Part shown: piece after piece, positions 9,379 to 18,002 of the stretch
Layout of the letters: every line of letters begins with the position of its first letter
Numbering within the stretch: the first letter of the stretch is position 1
Source: Angelakisella massiliensis
Lineage (GTDB): Bacteria; Bacillota; Clostridia; Oscillospirales; Ruminococcaceae
Assembly (NCBI RefSeq): GCF_900104675.1
Contig: NZ_LT629945.1
Location: 1,974,756-2,038,755 of the forward strand
Length of the DNA: 64,000 nt
Direction: 5' to 3'
Notes under the pieces: generated by a model
What the model was told of the DNA's origin: nothing
What the model saw: the letters and a program-made list of their open reading frames with translations, nothing else
Database searches by the model: none
Position numbers and translations under genes: made by a program

Positions 9379-9885
9379 TGCCGGAACCTCCTGTTCTGTT
9401 TCTGGCTGTTGGAACCTGATATCGAAAAATGAGGCTTTCTGTCTCAAACATCTTATTTATACAGTCAGAACAACATCTTTAGTGTAGCACAAACAAGACT
9501 GTTGGTACAAGGGAAAAACAAAAAAGACGGCAACTGCAGGCTGTGTGCTCCAAAGGGGAGTCAGCAGGAACCATTAAAATATAATTTCCGGCGCATTCCA
9601 GGGAGAAAAGACGGAACTTTTCCATTTTGCTTCTGTGCGCAATGCATTCCAAGTGAAAAAAGGCAATCCATTTTAACAAAAGAAGGATTTTTTTCATGGA
9701 GGGGAGCGGGACGGTGCGGAACCAGGAATACTGGATACCCTAAAAGCAATCCCCCAAGGTCCTTTTGTGATTGGAATTCAAAAAGACCTTGGGGGACCAC
9801 TTTTCTGCGTTTGAGAGTATGAGAGATTGAATCAGAAGAAAGCGATTATGAATTTGTTTGGTGAATCGGGAGAAACAGAGAGAAG
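9379..9885 (-). other. Intergenic region with one large inverted repeat
   Basis: No coding frame is supported. An inverted repeat at 9751-9795 (CCCCCAAGGTC and its complement, extended by TTTTG/CAAAA) with a GAATTC-containing loop lies about 90 bp past the end of the citrate-transporter-like gene. It is probably that gene's terminator, although the T run after the stem is weak. The rest presumably holds the promoter of the dehydrogenase gene. Confidence 0.5.
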
Positions 9886-11211
9886 TTAAATCATCCCCAC
9901 GACCAGAGCGAACACCATCATGAGGATACTGATTCCCCACAGCCACTTAAAGGAGAACTTAATATGGTCTTTCAGCTCTACTCCGGCAAGGCCCATGGCC
10001 AGGAAGGTAGTGGGAACGCAGGGGCTGACAGCCAGCGCTACATTATCACCAATCAGCATGGCGTGAGCAACCTGTACGGGGGTAATGCCAAAGCGTTCCA
10101 CGGTTCCTGCAATGATGGGAAGCACACCGTAATAATAAGGGTCAGGTCCCATGATCATACCGATGGGAGCGCCCAAAATGCTGACGATAATGTGGAGATA
10201 CTGCTGGAGCGATTCGGGAAGGAGGGCGATGAGGAAATTGGTCATGGCCTCAATCATGCCGGAATTGGAGAAAACACCCAAGAAAACACCGGCACCGATC
10301 AGAGTGACCACCAGGCCGATGCAGCCGGGAGCGTGCGCCTGGATCCGCTGCTGCTGAACTTTGATGTCAGGATAGTTTACCATCAAAGCAATCAGCATGC
10401 CAAACATAAATACGACATAAGATGGGAAGATGTTTACCACCAGCAAAACGATGACAGCAATGGTCAGCAGCAGGTTGAACCAAAGGAGTTTTGGACGCTT
10501 GAGGGATTCGTCTACAGTACCGCCATAGCAGCCAGTGCTGCTGGCGTTGACGGTCACTTCAGAGAGGGAACCGCTTCCGCCGGTGGTTCCCAGTACAGCA
10601 ATTCGCTTTTGTTCCACAAAACCAAAGAATACCGCCAGCGCAAGAGTAATGACCAATCCGAAAATCTGCATGGGGATCATGGCGATCCACAGATCATTGG
10701 CATCCACGCCAATGGCAGTAGCGGCACGGATGGTGGGGCCTCCCCAGGGTACCAGGTTCATGACACCGGTAGCGGCGCTGACCAAAAGCAGCAAAACCGT
10801 AGGACGCAGATTGAGCCGCTTGAAGATGGGAAGCATAACAGGGATGGTGATGAGGTAAGTGGAGGCGGTGGCGCCGTCCATATGACCGATAATGGCAATA
10901 ACAGTAGTGGCCACCATGATCATAATTACGTTGGTTCCGGCAACCTTCAGCAGTCCGTCCACCAACTTATCAAACAGTCCTGCATCGTTCATAACGCCAA
11001 AGAAAATGATGGAGAAGACAAACAGAATAGCGTTGCTCCAGGTGGTGCCGATACCTGTTTTTACAAACTCCGCAATCTCTTCCACCGAAAAGCCAGCGAG
11101 AAAAGCGCCGATAATGGGCAGAAAAACAAAACATACTGCCGGCAGTGCCTTTTCCCGGAGTATCATGTACATCATGACAATAATAATACCAAATCCTATT
11201 GCCGCTAGCAT
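9886..11211 (-). CDS. CitMHS-family citrate/organic acid transporter
   Basis: A 441-aa polytopic carrier of the citrate-Mg2+:H+ / citrate-Ca2+:H+ symporter (ion transporter) superfamily. It shows about 11-12 hydrophobic spans and the family-like segments GHMDGATASTYLITIPVM and NLVPWGGPTIRAA. The likely substrate is citrate or another di/tricarboxylate, imported with metal or proton. The ribosome binding site AGAGGAG precedes ATG at 11211. It lies 26 bp after the alpha/beta hydrolase gene on the same strand and is probably cotranscribed with it, under control of the divergent LysR regulator. Confidence 0.82.
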   Translation of the reverse strand: MLAAIGFGIIIVMMYMILREKALPAVCFVFLPIIGAFLAGFSVEEIAEFVKTGIGTTWSNAILFVFSIIFFGVMNDAGLFDKLVDGLLKVAGTNVIMIMVATTVIAIIGHMDGATASTYLITIPVMLPIFKRLNLRPTVLLLLVSAATGVMNLVPWGGPTIRAATAIGVDANDLWIAMIPMQIFGLVITLALAVFFGFVEQKRIAVLGTTGGSGSLSEVTVNASSTGCYGGTVDESLKRPKLLWFNLLLTIAVIVLLVVNIFPSYVVFMFGMLIALMVNYPDIKVQQQRIQAHAPGCIGLVVTLIGAGVFLGVFSNSGMIEAMTNFLIALLPESLQQYLHIIVSILGAPIGMIMGPDPYYYGVLPIIAGTVERFGITPVQVAHAMLIGDNVALAVSPCVPTTFLAMGLAGVELKDHIKFSFKWLWGISILMMVFALVVGMI

Positions 11212-11237
11212 AAACCCACACTCCTCTTTATTTGTTT

Positions 11238-11999
11238 TTAAACAGCGGATCGTTCCGCAACATCAACCAGAAGTTCGTCCAAGGCAGCCTGCCAACCAGC
11301 TTTATTTTCAACCATAATGGTGTGTCCACCGGGGATGGGGCGAAGTTTTGCGTGGGGAATACTGTCCATAATCATTTGCGCGTGAGCCAAGGTACGGGTT
11401 TTATCATCAATGCCGTGAGCGATCACCACAGGGCAATCAACCCGCCTCAGAGGTTCCCGCAAGTCCAGCTGTCGGAGAGATTTGGAAAGATCATGGGCTG
11501 CCTGACACTGGATGGTATTGATATACTCCTCCAGCCTCAGCCGCAGAAAAGGAGGGACCGGTCTGCTGAAACACCGGTCAATAAAACTGTTCCGAAAATC
11601 CTGATCATTCCACTGTTCCAGAATACGCTGAGGAAGATTTACATCCCCATGGCCTATGGTACAGGGACCGGTATTGGACAGTAAGAGCCCTTTTACCTTC
11701 TCCGGCGCTTGACAGGCGGCAGCCATGGCAATCACGCCGCCGGCGGAATATCCCACCAGTACCAATGGTCCCAGCTGGTGCTCGTCATAATACTCCAAAA
11801 TCGATGAGGCAATGCTCATAGCGTCATATGGACCGGGGGAATGATAAAAATCTACTTTGCCCGCGCAGAAGCTCTCCGGAACCTCCATTTGATCGTATAC
11901 ACATGGATCAATCATGGAGCCTGCAATGCAAAGAACAGTAGGTCTTCCAGGTGCAATTTCTCCAATGACCCGTAATTCCGATGCCATTTTATCCATCAC
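11238..11999 (-). CDS. Alpha/beta hydrolase
   Basis: A 253-aa single-domain hydrolase. The nucleophile elbow GYSAGG (about residues 93-98), the acidic residue in AHGIDDKT and the catalytic histidine in GGHTIMVEN complete the Ser-Asp-His triad. No signal peptide, so it is cytoplasmic. It is first in a two-gene unit with the CitMHS-type transporter and diverges from a LysR regulator, an arrangement typical of inducible uptake and breakdown of an ester or carboxylate. The substrate is unknown. Confidence 0.8.
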   Translation of the reverse strand: MMDKMASELRVIGEIAPGRPTVLCIAGSMIDPCVYDQMEVPESFCAGKVDFYHSPGPYDAMSIASSILEYYDEHQLGPLVLVGYSAGGVIAMAAACQAPEKVKGLLLSNTGPCTIGHGDVNLPQRILEQWNDQDFRNSFIDRCFSRPVPPFLRLRLEEYINTIQCQAAHDLSKSLRQLDLREPLRRVDCPVVIAHGIDDKTRTLAHAQMIMDSIPHAKLRPIPGGHTIMVENKAGWQAALDELLVDVAERSAV

Positions 12000-12138
12000 A
12001 ATCCTTTCGTTTGGCTTGCCTATACTGTATCACGCAGTTGGAATGTTGTAAAATGCATACAGATCATATTTTATATGTTTTAGACGTATACAATTGCCGG
12101 TATTTCTGCTACAATCAAACCAGGAGGAGGGGAGAGAA
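12000..12138. promoter_or_regulatory. Divergent promoter region, LysR-type control likely
   Basis: 139 AT-rich bp between the divergent hydrolase and LysR genes. TACAAT at 12110-12115 is a plausible -10 for the LysR gene but I find no well-spaced -35. ATGCATAC and GTATACAA in this stretch could be parts of an activator site; the exact operator cannot be fixed by eye. Confidence 0.4.
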
Positions 12139-13056
12139 ATGCACCTGAAAGAAGCAGAATATGTGCTGGCCATAGAACGTCACCGCACCATTTATCGGGC
12201 AGCAGAGGAGCTTGGTATTACCCAGCCATCTTTGAGCCGGTTCCTTCAGGGGTTGGAACAGGAACTGGGAGTGAAGTTGTTTGAAAGATCCGGCAAGCGG
12301 TTAGTGCTGACTTATGCCGGTAAGCAGTATATCCAGCTGGCCAGGCAGATGATCCAGCTGAATCAGCGCCTGGAAGATACGATGCTGGATATTGCCCAGC
12401 AAGGAGGCGGAAATATCTCTGTTGGTGTCACGCCTGCCCGGGGCCGTTATGTACTGCCTAATGTTCTTCCAGCCCTGCGGGAGAAATACCCCGGATGCCA
12501 TATTCAGGTGATGGAATCGGGAACGCCCCAGTTGGAACAAGCGCTGAGAGAAGGCATCGTGGATTTGGTGGTTTTTACTGTCTCCGGACCATATTCACAG
12601 GAATTCCGGCATGAATATGTCTCCACAGAGGAGGTAGTGCTCTGCATGGAAAAAGACTCCCCTTATATAAAGCGGGGAGTCTGGAGACGTGGATATCGTT
12701 TTCCTTGGATCGACCTTAAAGAGCTGGAACATGAACTGTTTATTCTGGTTTCAAGTGCTATGCGTACCGGGCAGGTGGCTGCTCAGATGCTGGCAGACGC
12801 AGGAATCCACCCTGAAATGATGTCGGTGACCAATGTGGAAACAGCGATTTCCATGGCCGCCCAAGGGATGGGAGTTTGTTTTTGCACCGATATGTGTTCC
12901 CGCTTTTTTGAAACGCGATTTGCGCCTGTCTACCTTTCCACCGGGAAGCATCCGGTAAATTGGGATTTTGTAGTGGCAACCCGGCGGGAAGGAGCTCCTA
13001 CAAAAATTGCTGAAGAGTTTATTAGAATCACTAAAGAAGTCTTTGGGAATTCGTGA
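12139..13056 (+). CDS. LysR-family transcriptional regulator
   Basis: A 305-aa regulator. The N-terminal winged helix (about 1-60) contains the typical RAAEELGITQPSLSRFLQGLEQELG and FERSGKR. The rest is a periplasmic-binding-like effector domain (GNISVGVTPARG onwards). I chose ATG 12139 because a GGAGGAGGGGAG stretch lies directly upstream; an earlier ATG at 12094 lies in the promoter region. By position it controls the divergent hydrolase and citrate-type transporter genes and probably itself. Confidence 0.9.
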   Translation: MHLKEAEYVLAIERHRTIYRAAEELGITQPSLSRFLQGLEQELGVKLFERSGKRLVLTYAGKQYIQLARQMIQLNQRLEDTMLDIAQQGGGNISVGVTPARGRYVLPNVLPALREKYPGCHIQVMESGTPQLEQALREGIVDLVVFTVSGPYSQEFRHEYVSTEEVVLCMEKDSPYIKRGVWRRGYRFPWIDLKELEHELFILVSSAMRTGQVAAQMLADAGIHPEMMSVTNVETAISMAAQGMGVCFCTDMCSRFFETRFAPVYLSTGKHPVNWDFVVATRREGAPTKIAEEFIRITKEVFGNS

Positions 13057-13426
13057 TAAGTGATGGGTTCAGTGTGGAAATAAGGTGTGCCTATTTTGTG
13101 AAAGTGAGCAAAGATGTAGAAACGAACATCTTTTGTATATTTTATCTGACCTCAGACAAATAAAGAAATGATGACAGGCCGCTCCACATCAGAAAAAATC
13201 AACAAGAACCCGGACAGATGCTGCACACCATACGTCTATTCGGACTTTTGTGTGAATCAATGGAGATGGGGGGAGAAAGGGACGGATCAGGCAAGAAAAA
13301 TATTTCCCCAAAATCATTTTTTAGATAATCTGAACGCTCAGGTTCCAAAGTAAAAGCGATGGGTATGATGAAATTTTACATAACCTGTCCCCGACCGTAG
13401 TAAGCGGACGTGCCATGCTTGTCCAA

Positions 13427-13594
13427 AAGTTGGCGGAACTGAAAGCCCCGGTGATTATCACCTCCGACTGTCATGTGGCGGATCAGTTGGATTTCCAGTT
13501 TGACAGAGCGGTGGAGCTTCTCCGGGAGCTGGGCTTCAAAAGCGTTTTGCGCCTTCAGGGAAAAGGGCCTTTGTTTGAGGAGTGTCCTTTGGAT
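13427..13594 (+). pseudogene. Fragment of a PHP-domain phosphatase gene (second copy)
   Basis: These 168 bases match 25481-25648, the 3' part of the intact PHP phosphatase gene, without indels and with six substitutions (about 96% identity). The encoded end (AELKAPVIITSDCHVADQLD and onward to ECPLD) is the metal-binding C-terminal part of that enzyme. It opens without the N-terminal four fifths and stops right after the shared block, so it cannot be functional. The substitutions are mostly silent, which points to an older duplication or a homologous gene from a related strain. Confidence 0.9.
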
Positions 13595-13660
13595 TAAAAA
13601 ATTCTTGTGGCCCATCATATTTCTGAAAACGCATTAAAGAAAAAATGCTATTTACACGAA

Positions 13661-13699
13661 AATCCCCTTGCATATAAATGATCTATATGCAAGGGGATT
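13661..13699. repeat. 16-bp perfect inverted repeat (stem-loop)
   Basis: AATCCCCTTGCATATA and its exact complement are separated by 7 bases. Weak T-rich flanks on both sides mean it could be a bidirectional terminator; it could also be a mobile-element end. It sits just after the phosphatase fragment. Confidence 0.7.
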
Positions 13700-14179
13700 C
13701 AGATTTTATAATTCATCCTGCGACCATAAGAATACAACTCAAAACCGAAGATATTTGAAGCAACTTTGAAAATATTTGAAATTTTGTTTGTATGTCTTAG
13801 ATGCCTAACAATATCCGAATTTGTTTTTATAATGGATAAGAAGATTGTCTTGGATACTAAAATGTTGGTTAACGATTCAGCATAGATTTAAATTAAAGTC
13901 GGCGAATATTGCAGAAGTGACTTTTTGAGAATAAGAGATAGTTATGTTGCTTTGGACGAACATTTTTTGGCAGATTCAAAGTAGAAATGTGAAAAGATGA
14001 ACCATAGACCTTGCGAAAATTATCAACGAAGGATTTTATGTTGACAGAAATTCAAAGTTAAGATAGGATAAAATTAGTTAAAATATCTCCATTTTTTTCA
14101 GTGTGTTCCAGTGTGGAATTGTCAGCGTTGTTGTATTTAAGGTTTCTATGACATATATTCAGGCGTGGAGGAGCGTAAA

Positions 14180-15196
14180 ATGGCTGCGACGATAAAAGAT
14201 GTTTGTAGAGTAACCGGCCTTTCTCAGGGAACAGTATCAAAATATTTGAACAACAAACCGGTTAGTCAAAAGAATTGTGAGAAGATTCGTGCAGCTATTG
14301 AAGAACTAGGATATCAGGTCAACAGTATTGCTCGTGGTTTACGCACCAATAGTGCCCACACAATAGGAATTTTGATACCGGATATGGGAAATATACTTTC
14401 TACAGCTATTATTGAAACGGTAGAAAGTATGCTTACTATGCAGCAATATAGCTCAATTATTTGTTTTCATCATTCAGATCCATCACTGGAACTGGAGAAG
14501 TTGGAATTTTTAATGTCCAGGCAGGTGGATGGTCTTATTATTATGCCTAGTGAGAAATCACAACGGGATGGTTTCGAGCGTTTGGTGGAGACAAGCCATC
14601 GAGGACTTCCAATAATTATTTTTAATGCAATCATTCCGGGACTAAATTGTGATACGGTGATGATCGATAATTATCAAGCAACCTATACCGCTGTAAAGCA
14701 GGCGTTTTCAGCGGGACATCATAATATTGGACTGGTTGTGGCTTCTCCTGATACACAGCCAACACTTGAAAGGATCAAAGGCTATGAGCAGGCGTATCTT
14801 GATGAAGGTTTAACCATCAACAAAAATTATATTCAGGTTTGTAAGACCCCTGGAAAAACGGCCAGTTACAATGCCTGTTTAGATTTTTTCCTTCGATACA
14901 AAAAAGTTACAGCTGTAATTGCTACAGGCTATCGTACAGTGTTGGGCTGTAAAAAAGCTATTGATGATATGTTGCTAAAGGAAAATCGAAATATTCTTTT
15001 GATCGGATTTGACTGTGGAGATATTGCGGATATTCTTTCCCCCAAAATTTCTTATGTTCATTTTCCCTCAAAGGTGGTTGCCAAAAATATTGTGATGCTA
15101 CTTATGAAAAGGATTAATGAGGAGGCAGCGAGTGAACCCTGCCACCTAAATATTCCTACTACCTATGTTGCCAATGACAAAATCTTAGAGGAATAA
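14180..15196 (+). CDS. LacI/GalR-family transcriptional regulator
   Basis: A 338-aa repressor-type protein. The helix-turn-helix is ATIKDVCRVTGLSQGTVSKYLN followed by the hinge-helix region (NSIARGLRTN). The remaining part is a sugar-binding-protein-like domain (TIGILIPDMGN onward). GGAGGAG at 14167-14173 supports ATG 14180. It precedes a metallophosphoesterase and a complete sugar-type ABC importer on the same strand, which are its probable targets. Confidence 0.9.
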   Translation: MAATIKDVCRVTGLSQGTVSKYLNNKPVSQKNCEKIRAAIEELGYQVNSIARGLRTNSAHTIGILIPDMGNILSTAIIETVESMLTMQQYSSIICFHHSDPSLELEKLEFLMSRQVDGLIIMPSEKSQRDGFERLVETSHRGLPIIIFNAIIPGLNCDTVMIDNYQATYTAVKQAFSAGHHNIGLVVASPDTQPTLERIKGYEQAYLDEGLTINKNYIQVCKTPGKTASYNACLDFFLRYKKVTAVIATGYRTVLGCKKAIDDMLLKENRNILLIGFDCGDIADILSPKISYVHFPSKVVAKNIVMLLMKRINEEAASEPCHLNIPTTYVANDKILEE

Positions 15197-15365
15197 GAAA
15201 ATGCAAGTTTTGAACAAAGATTTAGATATATAGAGCTTTTTACAAATCTGATTTAAAGATTATGTACAATAATACAAAATAACTATTTTTTACTTTGATT
15301 ATTAAAAAAAACTATTGATATTATGCGAATTAAGTGGTTTAATAAAGATAGCAAAAGAGAGTTTG

Positions 15366-16159
15366 CAAAAAATGAAACGTTATACCTTAAAATGTAAGAG
15401 AAAGGATTTGACTATGAAGCTGGTTTTACTGGGGGATCTTCATTACCCCACTTTGGAGAGCAGCGATGCCGAAGGAATTCAAATACGAAACACTTTATTT
15501 CAAACATTATTTCAATGTTTGGCAGAGGAAAAAGCCGATGCTTATATTTGTGTGGGAGATTTAACAAATTCAGGAACATTACAGGACCTGAAAAATTTGA
15601 TAGATTTGTCAGAGCTACTGAATTCACCATTTTATTTTGTTATGGGAAACCATGATACCTATGGATGCAGCAAGGAGGATTTTATAAAAATATCTCAGAA
15701 AAAACGGTATTATGCTGTTGATATGCCGCAAGCAAACCTTTATTTTGTTGATACGACTCTTGAAAGCAGAGTAGATGACTGGATCGGTATCATGGATGAT
15801 GAGGAATATCTATGGTTACAGGAGAAAGTAAGAAAGTCAACAAAACCGATTTTTATTATTGCCCATCATCCGGTCAGCAATACTACAAGGCGTTCCGACG
15901 AAAGAAAACTCCAGTTGCATGAAAATATGTGGGACATTTTGAACCAAAAGCCAAAGGGTATTTACATTAATGGACATAATCATCTTCATTCCATTGTAAA
16001 ACAAAGAGGATGGTTGTTCATACAAACTGGGGATTTCTTAAGCCATCTTGACTATAGAATACTGTGCTTTGATGGACACAGAGGTACCATTGAGACAAAA
16101 TCTTTGAAGGATCGATTGGTAGGAGTGGATCAGCTTACTCAAAAAATGAAACGTTATAC
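15366..16159 (+). repeat. 20-bp direct repeat spanning the metallophosphoesterase gene
   Basis: The 20-mer starting CAAAAAATGAAACG occurs at 15366-15385, before the gene, and at 16140-16159, near its 3' end. Both copies lie in the same reading frame and encode QKMKRYT. This looks like a remnant of a duplicated C-terminus upstream of the present start. Confidence 0.6.
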
Positions 16160-16220
16160 TAAGTATTCTGACCTTTCCTATCCCAATGAAGATTTAAACT
16201 GTGAATTTATACTTGAATAA
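15414..16220 (+). CDS. Calcineurin-type metallophosphoesterase
   Basis: A 268-aa cytoplasmic phosphoesterase with two-metal active-site motifs in order: GDLHYP, VGDLTNSG, GNHDTYG, an HH pair in IAHHPVS and NGHNHLHS. No signal peptide. The start ATG 15414 follows AGAGAAAGGA; the frame is open further upstream but without support. Sitting between a LacI regulator and a UgpBAE-like importer, it may cleave a phosphodiester or phosphomonoester brought in by that transporter. Its stop is followed within 20 bp by the first permease gene. Confidence 0.87.
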   Translation: MKLVLLGDLHYPTLESSDAEGIQIRNTLFQTLFQCLAEEKADAYICVGDLTNSGTLQDLKNLIDLSELLNSPFYFVMGNHDTYGCSKEDFIKISQKKRYYAVDMPQANLYFVDTTLESRVDDWIGIMDDEEYLWLQEKVRKSTKPIFIIAHHPVSNTTRRSDERKLQLHENMWDILNQKPKGIYINGHNHLHSIVKQRGWLFIQTGDFLSHLDYRILCFDGHRGTIETKSLKDRLVGVDQLTQKMKRYTKYSDLSYPNEDLNCEFILE

Positions 16221-16236
16221 AAGGGGCGGTGTAATT

Positions 16237-17124
16237 TTGAAAGGCGGAAAGAAAAAAAGAAAAATTTTACCCTATTTCTTAGTTGCCCCATCTATTGTGT
16301 TCTTTCTGGTATTTTACATTTATCCGATTCTTTACAATATGTATCTCAGCTTTTTTGAGTGGAATCTCATTAGTCCCACAAAGGATTTTGTAGGCTTTCA
16401 AAATTTTAAGTCTTTATTTAGCAGTGATGAATTTTTGGAAGTTATCTCAAATTCTTTGATTTATATGGGTACTGTTGTATTCTTTACAGTCATTATAGCG
16501 TTGCTGCTTGCAGTGTGGCTGAACAAAAACAGCTTCATTCATACGATGATACAAGGATTAGTGTTTAGTCCTTATATTATCTCTTTTGTTTCGGTATCTT
16601 TTGTATGGATGTGGCTGATGGATGTTGACTATGGGTTGCTCAATTATTTTTTAGGATTACTGGGATTTGAGAAATGCCAGTGGATCAACCACCCAGATAC
16701 AGCGCTTTTGTCCATCATTTTAGTGGGAATATGGAAATTGGTCGGATATGATACTTTGGTCATTATAGGGGGATTGCAAAGCATTCCCAAAAGCATTTAT
16801 GAATCAGTCGCTATGGATGCCAGACCGAGTTGGAAAACGTTTTTGCAAATCACAGTTCCAATGGTTTCACCCACGCTTTTCTTTTTGGTGATTGTCAATC
16901 TCATTACTTCTGCTAAGGTGTTTGAAACAATTGCTATTATGACAAAGGGTGGCCCATTAAACTCCACCAATACCTTGGTTTATTACATTTATAAAGTGGC
17001 TTTTGACTATTTCGAAATTGGTTCTGCTTCCGCCGCAGGTGTAGTTTTATTTGTGATTCTAGCTATTATTACATTCTTTTACTTCAAGATTCTGAGCAAT
17101 AAGGTGAATTATGCTAGTGACTAA
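16237..17124 (+). CDS. Sugar-type ABC permease 1 (UgpA/MalF-like)
   Basis: Membrane subunit of a carbohydrate-uptake-1 family importer. About six transmembrane spans, beginning LPYFLVAPSIVFFLVFYIYP, and the EAA loop ESVAMDARPSWKTFLQITVP. I favour the TTG start at 16237, which is 8 bp after AAAGGGGCGG; an ATG at 16201 would overlap the previous gene. The next permease gene starts at or just after this stop. The family moves sugars or glycerol-3-phosphate-like solutes. Confidence 0.85.
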   Translation: MKGGKKKRKILPYFLVAPSIVFFLVFYIYPILYNMYLSFFEWNLISPTKDFVGFQNFKSLFSSDEFLEVISNSLIYMGTVVFFTVIIALLLAVWLNKNSFIHTMIQGLVFSPYIISFVSVSFVWMWLMDVDYGLLNYFLGLLGFEKCQWINHPDTALLSIILVGIWKLVGYDTLVIIGGLQSIPKSIYESVAMDARPSWKTFLQITVPMVSPTLFFLVIVNLITSAKVFETIAIMTKGGPLNSTNTLVYYIYKVAFDYFEIGSASAAGVVLFVILAIITFFYFKILSNKVNYASD

Positions 17125-17142
17125 ATGGATTGGAGTACAAAT

Positions 17143-17979
17143 ATGTATAAAAAAAATAAGTCAGTAAAAATTCTGCTGCGGATACTCAATGGTGTTGCAA
17201 TGGTTATTGTAGGCATTATTTTCTGTTTGCCGTTTGTATGGATGATATTGACCGCTTTTAAATCGTTGGGGGACACCATTCTGATCCCACCTAAATGGAT
17301 TCTGGACGAACTGCATTGGGAGAACTTTGCGGCAGCATGGCAGTCGGGTCCATTTCTTCACTATATCTGGAATAGTATAGTGAGTACAGTGGGGATCTTG
17401 GTGTTGCAATTTTTGGTGGCGATTCCTGCGGCATATGCTTATGCCAGGTGCAGTTTTTATGGAAAAAATCTGCTTTTTGGCCTTACGATGATAACAATGA
17501 TGATTCCAAGTCAGCTTATTTTTCTTCCGATCTATTTGCTAATGAGCCAATGGGGATTGCTAAATACCTATGGAGCATTGATTTTGCCTTTTGCAGGCAG
17601 CGCTTTCACCATTTTTCTGTTAAGGCAGTCGTTTATGCAGATTCCTCAGGAGATTGTGGACGCTGCTCGAATCGACAGTGCCAGCGAATTTCAAATTATA
17701 ACAAAAATTATGGTGCCGTTAGCAAAATCATCAATGGTAACAGCAGGATTATTCAGTTTTATCAGTCATTGGAACGATTATTTTTGGCCGCTGATTATGA
17801 CCACAAATGATACGGTAAGGACTTTACCTATTGGAATTGCAAAGCTTCGGGAAGTCGAGGGAGGTGTTGCATGGAATGTTCTGATGGCAGGCAATGTAAT
17901 TTTGGTCATTCCAATATTGATTCTTTTCTTTGTAGCGCAACGTCAAATCATTAAGGCATTTGTCTATTCCAGTAAATAA
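17143..17979 (+). CDS. Sugar-type ABC permease 2 (UgpE/MalG-like)
   Basis: Second membrane subunit of the same importer. Six spans, the GNGV-type N-terminal region FCLPFVWMILTAFKS and the EAA loop EIVDAARIDSASEFQIITKIMVPL are visible. ATG 17143 has GGAG 8 bp upstream; an alternative ATG at 17125 abuts the previous stop. It is followed by the binding-protein gene. No ATPase gene is present in this operon, so a shared MsmK/UgpC-type ATPase elsewhere is needed, as is common in Firmicutes. Confidence 0.87.
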   Translation: MYKKNKSVKILLRILNGVAMVIVGIIFCLPFVWMILTAFKSLGDTILIPPKWILDELHWENFAAAWQSGPFLHYIWNSIVSTVGILVLQFLVAIPAAYAYARCSFYGKNLLFGLTMITMMIPSQLIFLPIYLLMSQWGLLNTYGALILPFAGSAFTIFLLRQSFMQIPQEIVDAARIDSASEFQIITKIMVPLAKSSMVTAGLFSFISHWNDYFWPLIMTTNDTVRTLPIGIAKLREVEGGVAWNVLMAGNVILVIPILILFFVAQRQIIKAFVYSSK

Positions 17980-18002
17980 TTTAAAGAGAAAGGAAGATTT
18001 GT

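Larger units (their letters stand above)
13057..14179 (+). other. Long AT-rich intergenic region with gene remnant and inverted repeat
   Basis: About 1.1 kb without an intact gene. It holds the PHP-phosphatase fragment at 13427-13594 and a 16-bp perfect inverted repeat at 13661-13699. The stretch 13740-14160 is very AT-rich and leads into the LacI gene; it probably contains that gene's promoter. The mixture suggests a rearrangement scar. Confidence 0.55.

Noticed and set aside
9964-11208. Long plus-strand open frame opposite the citrate-type transporter
   Set aside because: Its composition (rich in His, Asn, Gly, Asp, Gln) is the typical shadow of hydrophobic membrane-protein codons on the other strand.
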